In this document: piece after piece, positions 39,967 to 53,784 of the stretch
How positions within the stretch are numbered: position 1 is the first letter of the stretch
Layout of the letters: each line of letters begins with the position of its first letter
NCBI GenBank assembly: GCA_026182355.1
Contig: JAPFBL010000255.1
Span: forward strand, 3,968,001-4,032,000
Source of the DNA: Hermatobates lingyangjiaoensis
Lineage: Eukaryota; Arthropoda; Insecta; Hemiptera; Hermatobatidae
Reading direction: 5' to 3'
DNA: 64,000 bases
The notes under the pieces: model-generated
The model's input: the letters and a program-made list of their open reading frames with translations, nothing else
Told to the model about the DNA's origin: nothing
Databases searched by the model: none
Made by a program: the position numbers and the translations under genes

Positions 39967-40389
39967 AAGTGTGACTTCGATGACGCCCACTTATATTGGT
40001 CGATATTCATATATAAATTCTTTAAATTACAGAAAAATACGATAAATAAAAAACAGTTACTACAATGTACATTGCAAACTACAGCTTTTTATCAGGAGAA
40101 TGAAAAAAGAAAGATGAAGAGGAATAAATGTTTCTAAGTCAACTGTTTCTTGTGTTCACCAGGAACATTTGTTTCTCAACATATTTTGTTCCTTTCCTGA
40201 CGATTCACAATATCTATTATAGTGTGACTATCAATATCTATCTACGACTGTTGTAACTATTTTTTTATATAATTATTTCTTTATAGGCGAAAATGTTTGA
40301 TTACGTTGATTTGGATCGCCAGCACCAAATTTTGAATATTGGTACACATCAACATCAAACCCACAATGAAAAGTTAAGAGATAAGACTA

Positions 40390-40602
40390 ATTGTAGGGTA
40401 AAAATTTAATGAAATGGTCTCCACAAATAAAAATTTAATGGTATAAACAACGCGTTTCGAACACTTAGTGTTCTTCCTCAGGCATTAACTAAAAAATGCA
40501 ATGACACCAGAGAGTTATCTATAGCAGACAGTAAATATAGTACAAATACATGTAAATGTTTATATGTGTGGAGACCATTTTATTAACTTTTTACCCTACA
40601 AT
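40390..40602. repeat. Foldback element with hammerhead-like motif
   Basis: Arms attgtagggtaaaaatttaa.. (40390-40425) and ..actttttaccctacaat (40566-40602) are near-perfect reverse complements containing tggtctccaca. The ribozyme-like motif lies just inside the left arm. Confidence 0.75.
40435..40488 (-). ncRNA. Hammerhead-ribozyme-like motif, well preserved
   Basis: Minus strand: CTGAGGA (40481-40475), one extra A, a perfect six-pair stem II GAACAC/GTGTTC with triloop TAA, then GAAA (40458-40455). The palindrome ACGCGT follows, then T at the predicted cleavage position. Stem I has an inner G-C pair, an internal loop and an outer TTAATG/CATTAA helix. It sits inside the foldback element at 40390-40602. 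Confidence 0.55.
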
Positions 40603-43507
40603 GAGTAAATACCACATAATAAGTGATTGCACTACCTTAGATAAGACTAAGTTCTTTTGACCAAGTAACGGTTCTCATTTTAATCATACAATGAACTGAA
40701 CATGATTTTTATGTCACGTGATTATTATGAAATTATTTTCGTATATTTATATTAATAATAAATTAAATATGAGAAACAAACTATAAGGAATCTTAAGGAC
40801 ACTAATTGTCAATGAACTCCGAGTGATTTTTTTTATTATTATTTCCTAGTGCGATCTCTTTTATTGTCAGGTCTGCGGTTTTTATTGAAAATTTTCTATT
40901 TTTAATATATCAATAATGTTATATATATATAAGTAAATTTGTTTAGTGGTCATTCTTAAACACATATTGATAAAAATAAAACTATATTTAGTTAAATATT
41001 TTTAATTTTTCTAAATAGCAGCTGTATATTACACTATTTATTCAAGGAGAAAGTTATTTAAATAACTTGAAAATCTACTTAAGAAAGAGATATTACCTAA
41101 ATAGAGCTTTATTTCTAAATATATCTAAACTTTTTGACGTAATACACTCTTTATAACAACGCTATGCTACCATCTGTCACTCTCAATGGGAAAGAAGATG
41201 TGTATTAAAAGGTTACTTCGTTTATTGACTATTACCGTGTATTACTAAGTATGTAATAGATGGTAAGTTCTTAATGATGCAGCCTACTGCACCTTTGGGC
41301 GATGCTCAACGAGTCCATGGTCAACAACGTTGAAAGGGAGTCGAAGTGTTTCGTTCCATGTAATTCGCTACGTTATAAACTGAAGAGGAGATTTCAAACT
41401 TTAGTTTTAGTTAAACAAAGTTTTGAAAACAACAACAAATATTGAAAACAATTTTTTCAATATTATTAAGTAGACATGGTTTAAAGTACCGTTTATACAC
41501 AATTATATATATTCATTTCTACAGGACCTGAAATTAGAACTATTTGAAAAAAATAAAAACATAATATAATAAATAGTTAACTTTGTATGAATAATTAATT
41601 AGGAATTCTTGATTTTATTAAGTCTTTTCTATTCACAGATTATATTATAAGATATTTTAATAAATGGCTTATAATACGATTTTATGTGATATAGATGTGA
41701 CCTCTTATATTTTAATCTATTAAAATATAAATAAACATAGTTGAAGTATACCCAATATGAGAAACGTCGTATAAATGTATAAGATCTTTGAAGAAATTAA
41801 AGTGAAATGTGACAAGTTATGCGTAAAGATTGAAATTTATTTATTTTTACATAACATCAAGAAGTATTTTAGGAAGATATTGGGCAGTAAAATTTTGCAT
41901 AAATACAATTTTTATGAAAAAACAACGTAAATATAGCCTATAAACCACTAAAATATTAAAAATTATAAATTTTCGTGAAACACAAATTGACTGGACAGTT
42001 CCATCATTATTATTGAAATGCTCTGTGATTTCGAATGCTTTATGAATTGCCATATGTATTTCAGGTTTTATGTGAAAGTAACTTTCTACAACCACAAAAC
42101 GGCTTTCTTCAATTACCTTCTGTAGTTGTAATAGTTTAGATTACAACTAATAAAGAACATACAACTACACTTCAATTACAACTAAACAAGGCACTGTTCA
42201 TCTTGATGGTTTTTTAAATAATCCATTTGAATTTACTTTTGAATATATTTTTATAATGAATAAGCGTCTGAAAGAGTCAAGAGCTAATTAAACGATATTA
42301 TTCAGCTTGAATACATCTAAAGAAATCCAACAAGTCCATTGCCCAGTCCCTCCCTACTCAAGATGGTCTCTTCTCTTCAATTGAGGCTTATTCAACCCAG
42401 ACTTAAAGAAAAATATAAAAAGTTGCCTTATTATTTTGAAAAACTACCAGTAGCTTGTCTTTTGTGAATGATGTATCAACCAGTTTCACTATTTCAGTTT
42501 GAATACTCAAAAAAATATGAAAAGAAAGTTTTTTTTTAAAAGGTGCATCAAGATGCACGGCTATAAATTTCATCTCAACAACCTAGTCGTATTAATCTAA
42601 CCAACACTAACAAGCAAGCCAATAATTCGAAGACACGTCTCAGTGGTAGCAGCCTCAAGGTCAAAGCGGCAGAGGTGTTTCATAACGTATTTAATGGTGA
42701 TTCATTAACGTAATTATGTTCCAAGAGTCTGCTTAGTTCACTGACTAATCAATTTAATTTTTTTTAGTCTTTATATTACAAATGAACCTTTCATTTGTGA
42801 AATTAAATATCACTATTAGTACTAAAGGAATAAAGGAAATTATTTTTTCAGTTTTATTTTTTACATATTTATTTAAGGCTGTATATTTAATTTATTTGTT
42901 ACATTTTAAAAAAATAGTAAATAAAAAAGTTTTCCATAAATGCAATAAATTAAAATAATTTTGTCGAATTGATTTTATGAACAATATCTCTAATAATAAA
43001 ATAATAATTATTATGACCGTTGAGTTAAGAATAAAATATTTGTTAGTTTTTAAGACCCAGATTTGAAATTTTTTTGTTTCCAATGCTTTTCCAGGAGCTG
43101 ATAATTGTAACCATTTGTTAATTTACCTAACCCCTCTCTTTTGGTATGGCTAAACCAAATTACCGAGTTGATTCTGCATTCGGTGTCTTCAATTTTACCT
43201 TACTTAAGCTTCTTATGGTCTTTAGAATCGGTAAGAAGTATACTGCATCATGCAGCATTGTGGCCCATGGCATTAGGTCCTGTACTAGAGACGGCATGCA
43301 CATCCATCCATGTGCACTATTTAAGTCATGATCAATGATCAACCTTCATTACTAACAGTAATCAAGCTACACCTAGACCATTTACATACATTCTAGGTTA
43401 TAACATGAGAATAGATGTTTTAATATATCACGACTGCATTTCTCTTGTACACATACTCGTTTACACATTTATATAACAAGATTTCACAATAAACACGTGG
43501 AATAATA
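40603..43507. other. Long intron, no features seen
   Basis: AT-rich. A small GC-richer patch at 43141-43340 is open in several frames on both strands, which is typical of chance; no domain recognised. Confidence 0.55.
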
Positions 43508-43812
43508 ATCAACGTCCAAACCAAAGTAAGAAATCAGAAAGAATAATAAGATCTTTCAACTGTAAAAAGCGGTCTTCGTCAGAGTCAAAACTAATACTGA
43601 AACAAGTGATGTAGGAACATCTAGTGTGGAGTTAAGAAGAATACATTGACATCCCTTTCCTAGGGTCTTTGTTCTCTTTCCTGCAGTATACACATTTTAA
43701 AATACCTCTCTTGCCTTCCACTCTTCTCAATGTGTTTCTACATCACTTATTTCAGTATTGAAAGTTAGTCTTTTTTCTGATTTCTTATTGTAGTTGAGGC
43801 GTTGATACATTT
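43508..43812. repeat. Foldback element, GATC family
   Basis: The outer arms aatcaacgtccaaaccaaag / ggcgttgat and the inner arms aagtgatgtaggaaca / tgtttctacatcactt pair across about 300 bases. The left arm carries a hammerhead-like motif. Confidence 0.65.
43544..43586 (-). ncRNA. Hammerhead-like motif, partly decayed
   Basis: Minus strand has CTGACGA (43582-43576), GAAA (43557-43554), GATC and TT, the same family as 53785-53827. Stem II and the closing helix have lost pairs. It lies in the left arm of foldback 43508-43812. Confidence 0.35.
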
Positions 43813-46800
43813 ATTTATGAAAGAACTTAGGAGCCACAGTAAGTAATTCAGAAATATGACTGAGATTTTTTGATTAAGTAAGAATCCTTGTCAGAGTTAC
43901 CAGATCAAATTGCGATTCTGACTAGAATTGTTACTTAGTCGAAATATCTTGGCAACAGTTCTGAATATCTTACTGCAATTTAGACAATTTCTATTTTGGA
44001 GTTTATTGAGAAATATATATATATATTACAAGAATTCACAGTAAACACGTGAAATAAAAATTAACTTTTAAACCAGAGTAAGAAATTTAGAAGTTATAAA
44101 TGTGATATTATCGTTCTATTAATAATTGCTATTATTAGAATTAAAAAGAAGTAATATAATAATACACCATTACAAATACTTTCAGGGTTAAAAATTGTTA
44201 CATAAATAAGACTCAATTTAAAAAAATAAATTTGTTAAAACCTATAAGAATAACTGTCTTTAGATATAATTATAGTTGATTAATTGCAATAAGAAATTTT
44301 ATACATAATTCACAGAAATCTTATTTCAAAACTGTTTAATTATTTTGTTATATTGGGAAGTCATGTTATCTAGTGTGTATCTCAAAACAATGATATTTCA
44401 TGCATTAAATAGGTCTATTTGACTCTTCATATTCAGTATTTTGAACTAAGAATTTATATTCTCCGATAGTTTTGTAACAGGATTGAAAGAAATTCGTTCA
44501 AAGGAAGAAGAGTGTTTAGCTATGTAAAGATGAGGCAAGCGATATTGGGAACGAATATCGCATTATGAGGGTAAGAGGTCGGGAAAATTATGAGAACCAT
44601 TTTCTTAATGGAATTGAAATCAATCTGTGATGAGACGTATAACCATAAATAAGCTGATATCCTGTTCGTATTTTCTGTGGTAAAAAACATCACACCATTT
44701 ATAGTAGGTAATATTAATTTATATGTAATTCAAATGTCATTTTTCATGGTAACATTAAAGACCATTTAGAAATTACTGACATTGAATTAATAAAAAATAT
44801 AATCTTTGGTATGATGATAAATTATTTGAAGAATCTTTTCAGTAAAGTGATATTCTAGTCCTGGGTATAAAACATGGTCTCATTCTGCGTGCGCTCTTAG
44901 CCCATTAGTGATTTGAATCACGTTTAAATCATAACATAACTAATGCTTTCATATTCATCCTTCAATTATTCAGCGTACATAATTACTTTTCAATGCCATA
45001 AATAACAATTTAATACTTGTATATAGCAATCAATATTAGTAATAATATCACTTTTTATATTTATATTCCTTCCTGAAATAGCTAACCATAGCTAATAATT
45101 AATATTAAAATCTCATCCTCGTTTAAAATACCCACTGAGCATTAAATATTATTTAGTTCAATTTATTTACCACAGGTTTCAAACTATAAGATTCCAGTTT
45201 GTATAACCTTACGTTATTACTTAGATAAACGAGAAGCATTGCGTTTATTAACTTCATAATAAAATAGATTTGTTCATTTTTATTTGTACTACTAGAATAA
45301 AACGGTAGCTAAATGTTTCTACATTTAGTTTGGTCATATAAGACAAATTTTTTTTTTTTATTCCACTATAAAAATAAAGGAGCTTTAAAGAGCAAATATC
45401 GGAAAGTTAAAGCACGATATTTTAGAATCTGATTGATATTTTCCTGATCTAGTCGCTTATTTCCTGATTAAATTTCTTTATCTTATATTCCTAGGTATCA
45501 ACAGTACTCTTTTTACTAAAACTTGGTTCGAAAAAAAAGTTAGGCAACCGACCTATTCACTCACCTTGTCACTAAGTTATCACTAACACTATTATTAGTG
45601 ATAACACATTTCAGGATTAACAGGATGTAATAGTTGTGCTTACATTTTTCATTAAAAACCTCTTGTGTGAGCCAAATAAACAGAATGTATTTCTGTAAAA
45701 ATGAATTATAACAATCACGGAATGATACATGCCTTGATAAGAAATGCAATAACAATTGGCTCTTGGTTCCTATAAAGCAAACAAATTTACCCAATAGGAG
45801 TTTTCCATAATAAATATATTAACTAGCTTGGAATATAATTTAACTTAACTAGGACTAAGACAAGTCAGTTCTCTACCTAACCAAGCACATCGCCACCACG
45901 GGACGCCATTTTGCTTTCTCAATCATGTTGATGCCATTCCGAATATAGATTTAGTCCTGACGAAATTTAATAGACCTAACAATATCAATAAAAGACATAC
46001 TTTTCAAAATTTACTCTTAGAACTGTTTTGTTAATAGTTTTGATATTATTTCTTATCCAATCACGATTCATAGAACCATACTCTTGCTATTTTTTTATTC
46101 ATGGTCGTATTAATGTAAGCAAAGTTATAGTTTTTGCAAAAAGGTTGTACATCTGAGAAATTTCCTTTTATCAAAGGAGCCGTATAACTTTGTGTTTCAG
46201 ATTTGGTGGCAATCCTCAGATTATAACGAGACTTATCTGTAAGTCATTTGTAAAATACCACGTTCTTTGTTAGCCTCAAATTAACTGTGCAATCTGTACG
46301 AGCTATTGATATTACTATTCTCAAGAATGACTAGAGCGGGACTCTGTCGAAATATCGACAGCTCTATTATTACAATTAATATTCATTAGGATTCAGATAA
46401 TTTAGTATTACCAAAGGGTGATTTTTTAAAAATTTGTAAATTTCTGTCTATCAATCAAAGGAAGTTGTAATGTGAAACCGAAGCAGTGACTGACTCACAG
46501 CTTGGACCTTGATTGGCATTCAGTCAAAAAAGAGAATGAAGTTAAATTGAGACCAGGGTTTATATATAGCCCAACACCCAGTCTCAATAATTCATCAACT
46601 TACAGAACAAGTATTTGTATTTCATCAATTAAGATTTATCTGCGTATTTAAACAAATGTCAAGTTCTTTGTCTTGGCAAAGCAGTGAACGCACTCCTTTC
46701 AGCAAAGGTTAATCACATTTCCAAAGTAGCGTCTTTAGATAATTCTATTTCCAAAATAAAATGTTATTATTTACAAAAATTAAAAATAAAGATTAATTTT

Positions 46801-47290
46801 ATATTAATAACTAGATGTTCCATGTTGAAATTTTCTATCACTACATTATATTTTAAATGTTTAAATAAATATATAGGAAGTCATATTTGATTTACGACAT
46901 AGAAATGTTCTCTATAAAATCCTAAGTAAGATATTAAGTAGTTTGGAAACAAGTTATAATATAATGTTAGCTCTGCCACCTCATTTAAACTTATTAACAA
47001 GGAATAATTAGTAACGATAATATAATTATAAACCAGAAAATGTATTTACCCTAAGTATTTGTCGGAGAGTGTTTGTAAAAAAATTGAAACATATAAATCA
47101 ATACAAGTCTTTTTACCTTTCTTTTCATCATTCACAGAACAGTTTTGGTTATTATTTCATAAAAATCATTTTCAACGGAGAGTACTCATAAATATTTTCA
47201 ACAAAAAAAAAGATAAAACCAATAGAAGTTTAATAGTTTTTAACCTCTTGGTTAATCTTTTTTTTACTTTTCATAAAATATTAAATAGAA
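43813..47290. other. Long intron, right part
   Basis: Two decayed GATC-family pieces (43840-43960, 44025-44095) and a relic at 46320-46370 with gtcgaaatatcgaca. Otherwise nothing recognised. Confidence 0.55.
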
Positions 47291-47291
47291 G

Positions 47292-47323
<32 letters not shown>
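47291..47323. repeat. (AT)n microsatellite
   Basis: AT tract left of foldback 47364-47572; a second tract lies at 47576-47592. Confidence 0.9.
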
Positions 47324-47363
47324 ACAGATATAATAATATATCAACCGTTTGATAGAATAGGTG

Positions 47364-47572
47364 TGTTCTCTAATCGGGTTCGGTCAATTTTGTAGGATAA
47401 AAAATCAAACTCTCGTTGCCAAAGTTTCGGTTTTATATCATAGTGATACGTGATTTCTTATTATTCTTTGTTTGTAGGCCAATGAAAAAGGTTTTAAATA
47501 AAACCGAAACGTCGGGAACGACAGTTTGATTTTTTATCCTAGAAAATTGACTGAATCCCGATTAGAGAACAA
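47364..47572. repeat. Foldback element, ggttttaaataaaaccg family
   Basis: Arms tgttctctaatcgggttcgg and ctgaatcccgattagagaac flank a centre with tttcggttttat and ggttttaaataaaaccgaaa. (TA)n tracts lie on both sides. Confidence 0.75.
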
Positions 47573-48566
47573 ACCTATATATATATATATATGGAATATT
47601 TTCATATAGAAGAAAACAAATAATCTAAAAATGTACTTTTTTGTACTAAATTAAACTAATTCCTAAAGAATATTTACTGTACTAATGTTTAGTTAATATT
47701 TCTTGGGAGTTTATTTTTATGATAGGTTTACATTGTTCAGTAAAGAAGTATACACGAATACATTTTATGCGTTCATGGCCTTCGTGTAGACCAGGTTTAG
47801 TTCCACCTTTTTTTCACTTTGGGTTATATTTATTTCAGAAAAATAAAAATAGGTTTTGCAGTCTTTATTAATTAACCCCTATGTTATTTTTAAATGTTTG
47901 GAAAAAGTAAATGAAGTTATTTATTGATTATAAAATGAGAATAAAGTTCTTGATCCTGGTTGAAGAATTCTAAGATATGTGTTAATGTACTCGTGGTTAT
48001 AAATTGTTGTCAACAGATAATACATTTTTACAGCAGTTCATACAAACAGTTTCAACATAAATGTATTTCATTCTGTTAATTCAGAATAAAAGGCCTTCTT
48101 ATACTCCAAACAAAAAACTATTGTATAGAATTTTAAGTTGGCTATGGAATCTGAACTCTGTCCAAGATGAAACTGTAACGAAAGATACTCAGTTATGCCA
48201 AAAGTGTTGTTCGACTCAAGCTGAGGCATTAATCACAGAATATTAAAATAGCTACCACCCCCAGGCTAAAAGACTCGTGCCAACAACCAATAGTTAAATT
48301 TACATCAAAAATAGGTTGCATATTGTTTTATGTGGAAAGTATAATTTGATGTACCTGTTTATTAATTGTGCGTCGGGGGTACGTGCAGGCAAGGAAGATT
48401 GGTGCATTGGAAAAATAAAGGTGTTACAGAAAACGACAGTTAATGAAAAGAAAGATATTATTTAGGTTTGGGGTCATACTTGTTTTAAAGGAAATAACAA
48501 ATTACAAGTGATATTGGAAAAGGGAACTGAAGGGCCACAGGGAATGAAAGGAGACCTGCAACATAC

Positions 48567-48724
48567 CCCTCTGTGTAGGGCAGCGTGGTTTCCTTTTCGA
48601 CCTCGGTAATGGTGACTTCCGAGCCGCCATGATCAGAAGATTCTCTCCGGGTTTTGGTCGTTGTTTTCTTTATCTTCCGCACCTTCCTCTCTGTCGTAAA
48701 CATCTGGACCTCAACATCTGCCAT
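48567..48724 (-). CDS. Lmpt: Alternative first coding exon of limpet/FHL gene (MADVEVQ exon)
   Basis: This exon has 52 codons plus two bases, MADVEVQMFTTERKVRKIKK.. to ..KETTLPYTEG. The ATG sits in a strong start context (gcagccATGG), and a TGA is in frame six codons upstream, which supports a true initiator. The exon ends at a GTATGT donor in phase 2. LIM exon B starts with the third base of a codon, so the two join to make ..LPYTEG-SEYTKAMSKDWH.. in frame across a 22.6-kb intron. The peptide is basic then acidic, rich in Thr/Lys/Glu, with no LIM cysteines. An isoform starting here therefore begins with half a LIM domain, the layout that names FHL proteins. Longer relatives of limpet carry a PET domain and a complete first LIM; I found no such exon here. 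Assignment to the LIM gene rests on phase match and same strand; transcript reads across the junction would settle it. Confidence 0.75.
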
Positions 48725-48850
48725 GGCTGCAGGGGTGGTTCAGTCGGACGCCCTGGGACAACTGCCCTCAACCCCGCCTCGGATTCACCCCACCACCCCC
48801 AAGACCGCCCCCGCGACCACCCCCTCTCCGCCTCCTCCTTGTACACTTAA
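48725..48850 (-). promoter_or_regulatory. GC-rich leader/promoter region of MADVEVQ exon
   Basis: A very GC-rich block (ccccaccacccccaagaccg on the plus strand) lies just upstream of the ATG. It probably includes the 5' UTR. A TATA-like aatatacc lies at about 48931-48938 but at an uncertain distance from any start site. The ctgcag right before the ATG could also be a splice acceptor from a further non-coding exon. Confidence 0.4.
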
Positions 48851-51800
48851 CTATCATCACATTCACATTAGATAAACATAAACAACCAAAAATTGACACT
48901 TCTATCCGTTACAGTTCAATTTCCCCATCTAATATACCACACCGACATTTACAATGAAAGGACAATCGTCATATTCTAGTATGCACCAGATCAGAGCATC
49001 AAATGAGGCCAGCGTAACATAAACCAATTTTTATCTTTTAATTTGATAGCACTCATCGGCATACACCTGTATTTTATATTAATAATATAATAGAAAATAT
49101 CAGATAGAGTTACCATAAAATATATAGTTTACATTTCTTAAAATAAAACTACAATAATTAATATTTGTAAAATTATTATGGGTTATGATTTATTTTGAAT
49201 TAAATTATATACTAAATAACAAATTTCCTGCGATTTATATGCTTCAAAAGCAAAAATTTTTGTATATTCTTAATTTCACCTAAATAGACTGGCTTTATTT
49301 AATGAAAAGTGTTTCTCTAATATTGAAATGTATAATAAATAAAATATTACATAAATGTCGTTAAGGTCTGAATGATTGGCTGATCGACGTCGAGAGGAAA
49401 CAACTGATTGCAAAGACGCGATAGTGGGACAATGGATTCTTTTCGTAACCTAGGTAGGCAAGATAGGGTTTTTTTTTAATTAAGTCTAAAGACCTAAAAT
49501 TGGGAAAATGGATGATTATAAAATCCTAAAAGACATTGTTAATATCTTAACAATGTCTTTTGTTAAGATATCCGCTGATCCTCCACTTTTATTGAAAAAA
49601 TTTTTCGTGTGACTCAAAATTTCCGTACGCTTTAAAATTTATGTTTCTCATACATATGTGATCAAAGTCTGAAAGACCAACTTATACTAATCATGCAGAT
49701 AAAAAAATATTTCTGACAAGTTTGAAATAGTGTTGAATATTCTTACCAATCAGTTTTATATTAATTTATATCTCTTTAAGAACTGATAATGTATCATTTG
49801 TTTCCATCGGTGAAGTCATAAGCAGAAGCTCAACAAAGAGTAATTTCTAAACATAAATATTTTCTATATTCGTCCCTTATATTTCTTGTATTATTAATGA
49901 AAACAGGTATATGTTTAATCTATAAATATGTATTCCATTGTATTTAACAGTTTAATTTTAACAAATTGTGTTTCACCTGAAATTAGAAGAGATCTTCTAA
50001 AAAACTGGTAAAACTCGTGTACTACTTTAAATAATAAAAAACTGACAACCTATTTATCATTATTAGTATTATTCTTAACTGACTCGTGGAAAACCAGGGC
50101 GTGTTAAGAATTAACTTCAAAGGTACTGATAACAATCAAACAAATAATATTGTCTAGGCCATTAAATCTATGACGCTGCAGACATTCGCTTTTCAAGAAG
50201 TAGAATGATATGATAGTTACCGTCCCCATTCCACCAAAAATCAGGGCAATCACTAAGAAGCAAGGGTCAACTGCGCCCTATCCACTTATTATGCTCTCTG
50301 TACGTCATAACAACAGCTATATTCGTTAAGCTTTATTATTTATAAGAATTATTTGCTCTTGTAATATACAAATATGTAAACAATTCCAAGTAATAAAAAT
50401 GTATTGTATATTAATATCAATTTTATTGAATTCATTTTCTAGACAAAATTGCTTTTAAGTAAATGATTTAAAATCTTAAAATAAGTGAGTTTATATATTA
50501 TAATGTGGTCAAAAATTGATCACTTTACATAAAGTAGCTTAAAAAATTGCCACAGTAGAATTAAGGAGTCCTACATTATCATGCCAAAAGAATGGGGGTT
50601 TAGCCTTTCTCTTAGATAAGTGTGGAGCTCTATGAAAATCCGTCCAAACAAGTAGTCTACAAATAATCATCAACAACTTAACTATTTTTTTGGAATGGCT
50701 AATTCAAATGCAATAAAATAAATTAGTAACAAACTTCAAGCACCAAATTAACAATGTCATTACCAAAGTTGATAAAGCTATTTTAATGTTATATATGACT
50801 TATGACTTAATGTTATATATGACTTATATACCACCGTAGCTCCTTACAAGTTCTAAACCTGAAGAAGACACTAATTATTCCTAAGTAATAAGTGTTATAA
50901 CTGTACGTATACTCATTCCACTGTAGTGCAAATTCAAGTACAACTGCTAATATCATTATAAAAACTTACTAATTATAACTATAATTTTTCGAATTATTAA
51001 AATTTCATAAAAATATTGATTTGACTTTTTAAGAATGTAGATTATGGGACACTGAAAGCATAAGAAATGAGTTGTTGAAAATCAAATTATATGATACTTT
51101 CAGAACCTCGGGAAGAATGATTGCTTCATTAGGAACAATTCAAAGTACTATATGAATTAAATGAACTGTTTCACAAAGAAAAAAGAATGAATTCATTCAA
51201 GCAGAAAAGTTCAAAAAAATTTCAGTCTGTGAAACTATACCACATTTGTTTAAACAGTATTGGCTCAGGTACTAGGAACATAACAATATGCGGCAATAAG
51301 TCACTTGTCGAATGAACGAACACAAGCAAATGAGACTTCGTTTCATCTGTCATTTCGACGAATTTGTTCTACTTGACACAAAGAATAATGCGGAGTCTGT
51401 CAAAGCAGTAGCATTCTACTGCAGCAAATATTTAACTAGGAGAAGAACGCTATTTAAGTGGATTAGAAATTGTGTTGAAATGAAGGCGACGTTATTTTCT
51501 GTCTCGTTAGGGAATAGTTGGACCAGAGCCACGTACTAATATTTGGTTTTGGGATTCTTTTTGAGGCGAACAAGGTTCTGGCGTCGCCGACCGCATAACC
51601 CTGTTAGATTATTTATAAAGCTCTGGCTGGTGAGGCGCTCAGACACTTCGCCTCATCTGGTCCACCGCAACCCTCCTCAACCTGCTCAGCAAGCTTAAGC
51701 TTCGTCCAACAACTAATCTCTTTTTACCTGCCCACTTGGCAACCAACCCACCAGGGCACCATAACAAATCAACCTATCATATAATTTTATCGCCTAAATT

Positions 51801-53380
51801 TATAATAATAAAAAAAAATGTACAAAAATATTTCTATTTCCATTTTATTAATCGACTGTAATAAGCAGGGTTGCCAGAGTGGCTTTTTTAATTATCGAAA
51901 TTTTTAATTCTCAAAACTGATTTCTATTAACATTTTATTCGACGTTTCAGATTGTAATATAAAAATTTGAATTTTTGTGAATTTCTTTTAACTTCATACT
52001 ATATTTTGCTATTTTTGTTTTAGCAAGATGGAAATCGACTTTCAATTATGCATGAAATATACCTTTTCAAAATTACCTATTTTTATTAAATTTTGTTGAT
52101 TGGTATATCCAATTTTCCTAGTAAAAATGCTAGGGAATCAAATTTCTAATAGATTATGTATTATGAGATTTTCTCTACAGTCACCTGATTTCCAGATCTC
52201 AATATTCAGTTTTGAATTATTTAAGACGCACGAGATCATCCTTAATTTTAGACCCAGACCCTAGACTCTAGAGGTTGAATTTCCAAAAATCCACATTATT
52301 GCTTGTTTCCTTTACGAAAGGAATCCACTGTCCAACTTTCATGCCTCTGGCATCAGTGGTTTTGCTCTGCGTTGATGAGTTGGTCAGCAATTCCTGATGA
52401 GAGAGCTATTCGTCTCTCTTTATGAACTCATGTAAAATGAAAAGAAAAAAAATTAATATAAGTAACACAACTTTCTCACTTCTCATTTTTTGCTTATTTA
52501 CGCCTCTCTATTAACTTAGGTGATATCATTAGTTCTTATTTTTTTAAGAATTTCATGACACTATCACTGTAATTAGTATTACTTCTTTTTATTACTAATA
52601 AAATTGCACTGAAAAGTCAGTTTTACAAAACATTAGTATATAAATATTTTTAAATTAATTTGATTCACCTATCTCTTCTTCATTATCTTTTATTTGTCTT
52701 TAATGAATGAAATGGGGAGTGTAAAAATGATACACAGTATCTTATTAAATATGTTAAGTCTTCTGTTAAAATACAAAACAATTTTTTTTACGTTTTTAAA
52801 ATAAATTTTTCTTCTTCATGTTTATAAACAAAAAACAATAAAGGTGAAGGGATTCAAACACAAGACTCAGTGAATGAGACATTCTAAGCTAAGCACTTCA
52901 AAGTCAAGATTGAATGCTTAGACAAAAAGTACAAAAGGGGTTAGACAAAAGTACTATGAAATTAAAACAACCAAAATTCATTTCAGTTGTGTTAAATGTT
53001 CTTCTCTATAACTTAAAAAAGTGCTGCCGTTTTTACAGTACTTAATTAAATTAAATATTTAATATTGAATTTATAAAATATCCTGACTTCTAAAATACTA
53101 GACTTCTGAAAAATACAACAAAACGCAATTATAACTTCTTTTGATATAATTACATATAATAATATTTTATAGATGCATTACTGTTAGAATTGCATCGTAC
53201 TCTTGCTTTTTCTCCCCACTAGTTTTGGAATATTTCCGAACAGATGGTATGACGGTAATTACTAAATAACAAATATCTTTTTTTATGATTCAATCATATT
53301 AATTTGTAATGCATTTGTTATGAGAAATAAAAAATTTATATATATAAATATTGATAAAAGTATCTACCGTAGAATAAAAA
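48851..53380. other. Upstream region of MADVEVQ exon; no exon seen
   Basis: AT-rich apart from the RTE-like tail and a GC-richer patch at 51540-51720, where I find no convincing frame or splice sites. An open plus-strand run at 51312-51539 shows no recognised domain. Confidence 0.5.
52258..52400 (+). mobile_element. RTE-like LINE 3' tail
   Basis: gaatttccaaaaatccacat, gtccaactttcatgcctctg and tgcgttgatgagttggtcag follow the order of the conserved tail of RTE-type elements. No coding remnant is attached. Confidence 0.45.
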
Positions 53381-53720
53381 CCAAACTAAAGTTTATCGGG
53401 ACTAACTCAGTTCTTCAGGTTCAAATTAAACTCTCAAAGGCCAACGTTTCGGTCTTTATTTAAAATCTTTTTCATTGGCTGAAGTCTAAATTTTGAATCA
53501 GAAAAACTAAGTTAAAAGTAAAAACTAAGACTACAGCTGTTGTTAAAATCCACATACTATTTTTTTTTGTAAAATAATTTGTAATGGAATACATAGTTTT
53601 TCTGTTTCAAAATTTATACTTCTGCCTATGAAAAAGGTTTTAAATATAGACTGAAACGTTGGCAATGAAAGTTTGATTTGAACCTGAAGAACTGACCGAG
53701 TCCCGATAAACTTTAGTTTT
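53381..53720. repeat. Foldback element, ggttttaaataaaaccg family
   Basis: Arms ccaaactaaagtttatcggg and tcccgataaactttagtttt enclose two inverted copies of the family core (ccaacgtttcggtctttatt on the left, its relative at 53625-53660 on the right). A GATC-type ribozyme-like repeat abuts the right end. Confidence 0.75.
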
Positions 53721-53784
53721 GTATATATATATACAAGATTTCACATAAACACGTGAAATTGAAATCAATCAGAGTTGGGTTTTT

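Larger units (their letters stand above)
37111..40389. other. Long intron, middle part
   Basis: Holds (AT)n tracts, the hAT terminus and one decayed ribozyme-like motif. No coding signal seen. Confidence 0.6.

Noticed and set aside
43141..43342. Three overlapping frames on both strands
   Set aside because: Open frames in several phases at once with no domain and no splice sites point to a chance stop-poor patch.
52378..52425. CTGATGAGAGAGCTATTCGTCTC as a hammerhead core
   Set aside because: It has the CTGATGA box and a stem but no GAAA follows, so the core is incomplete.
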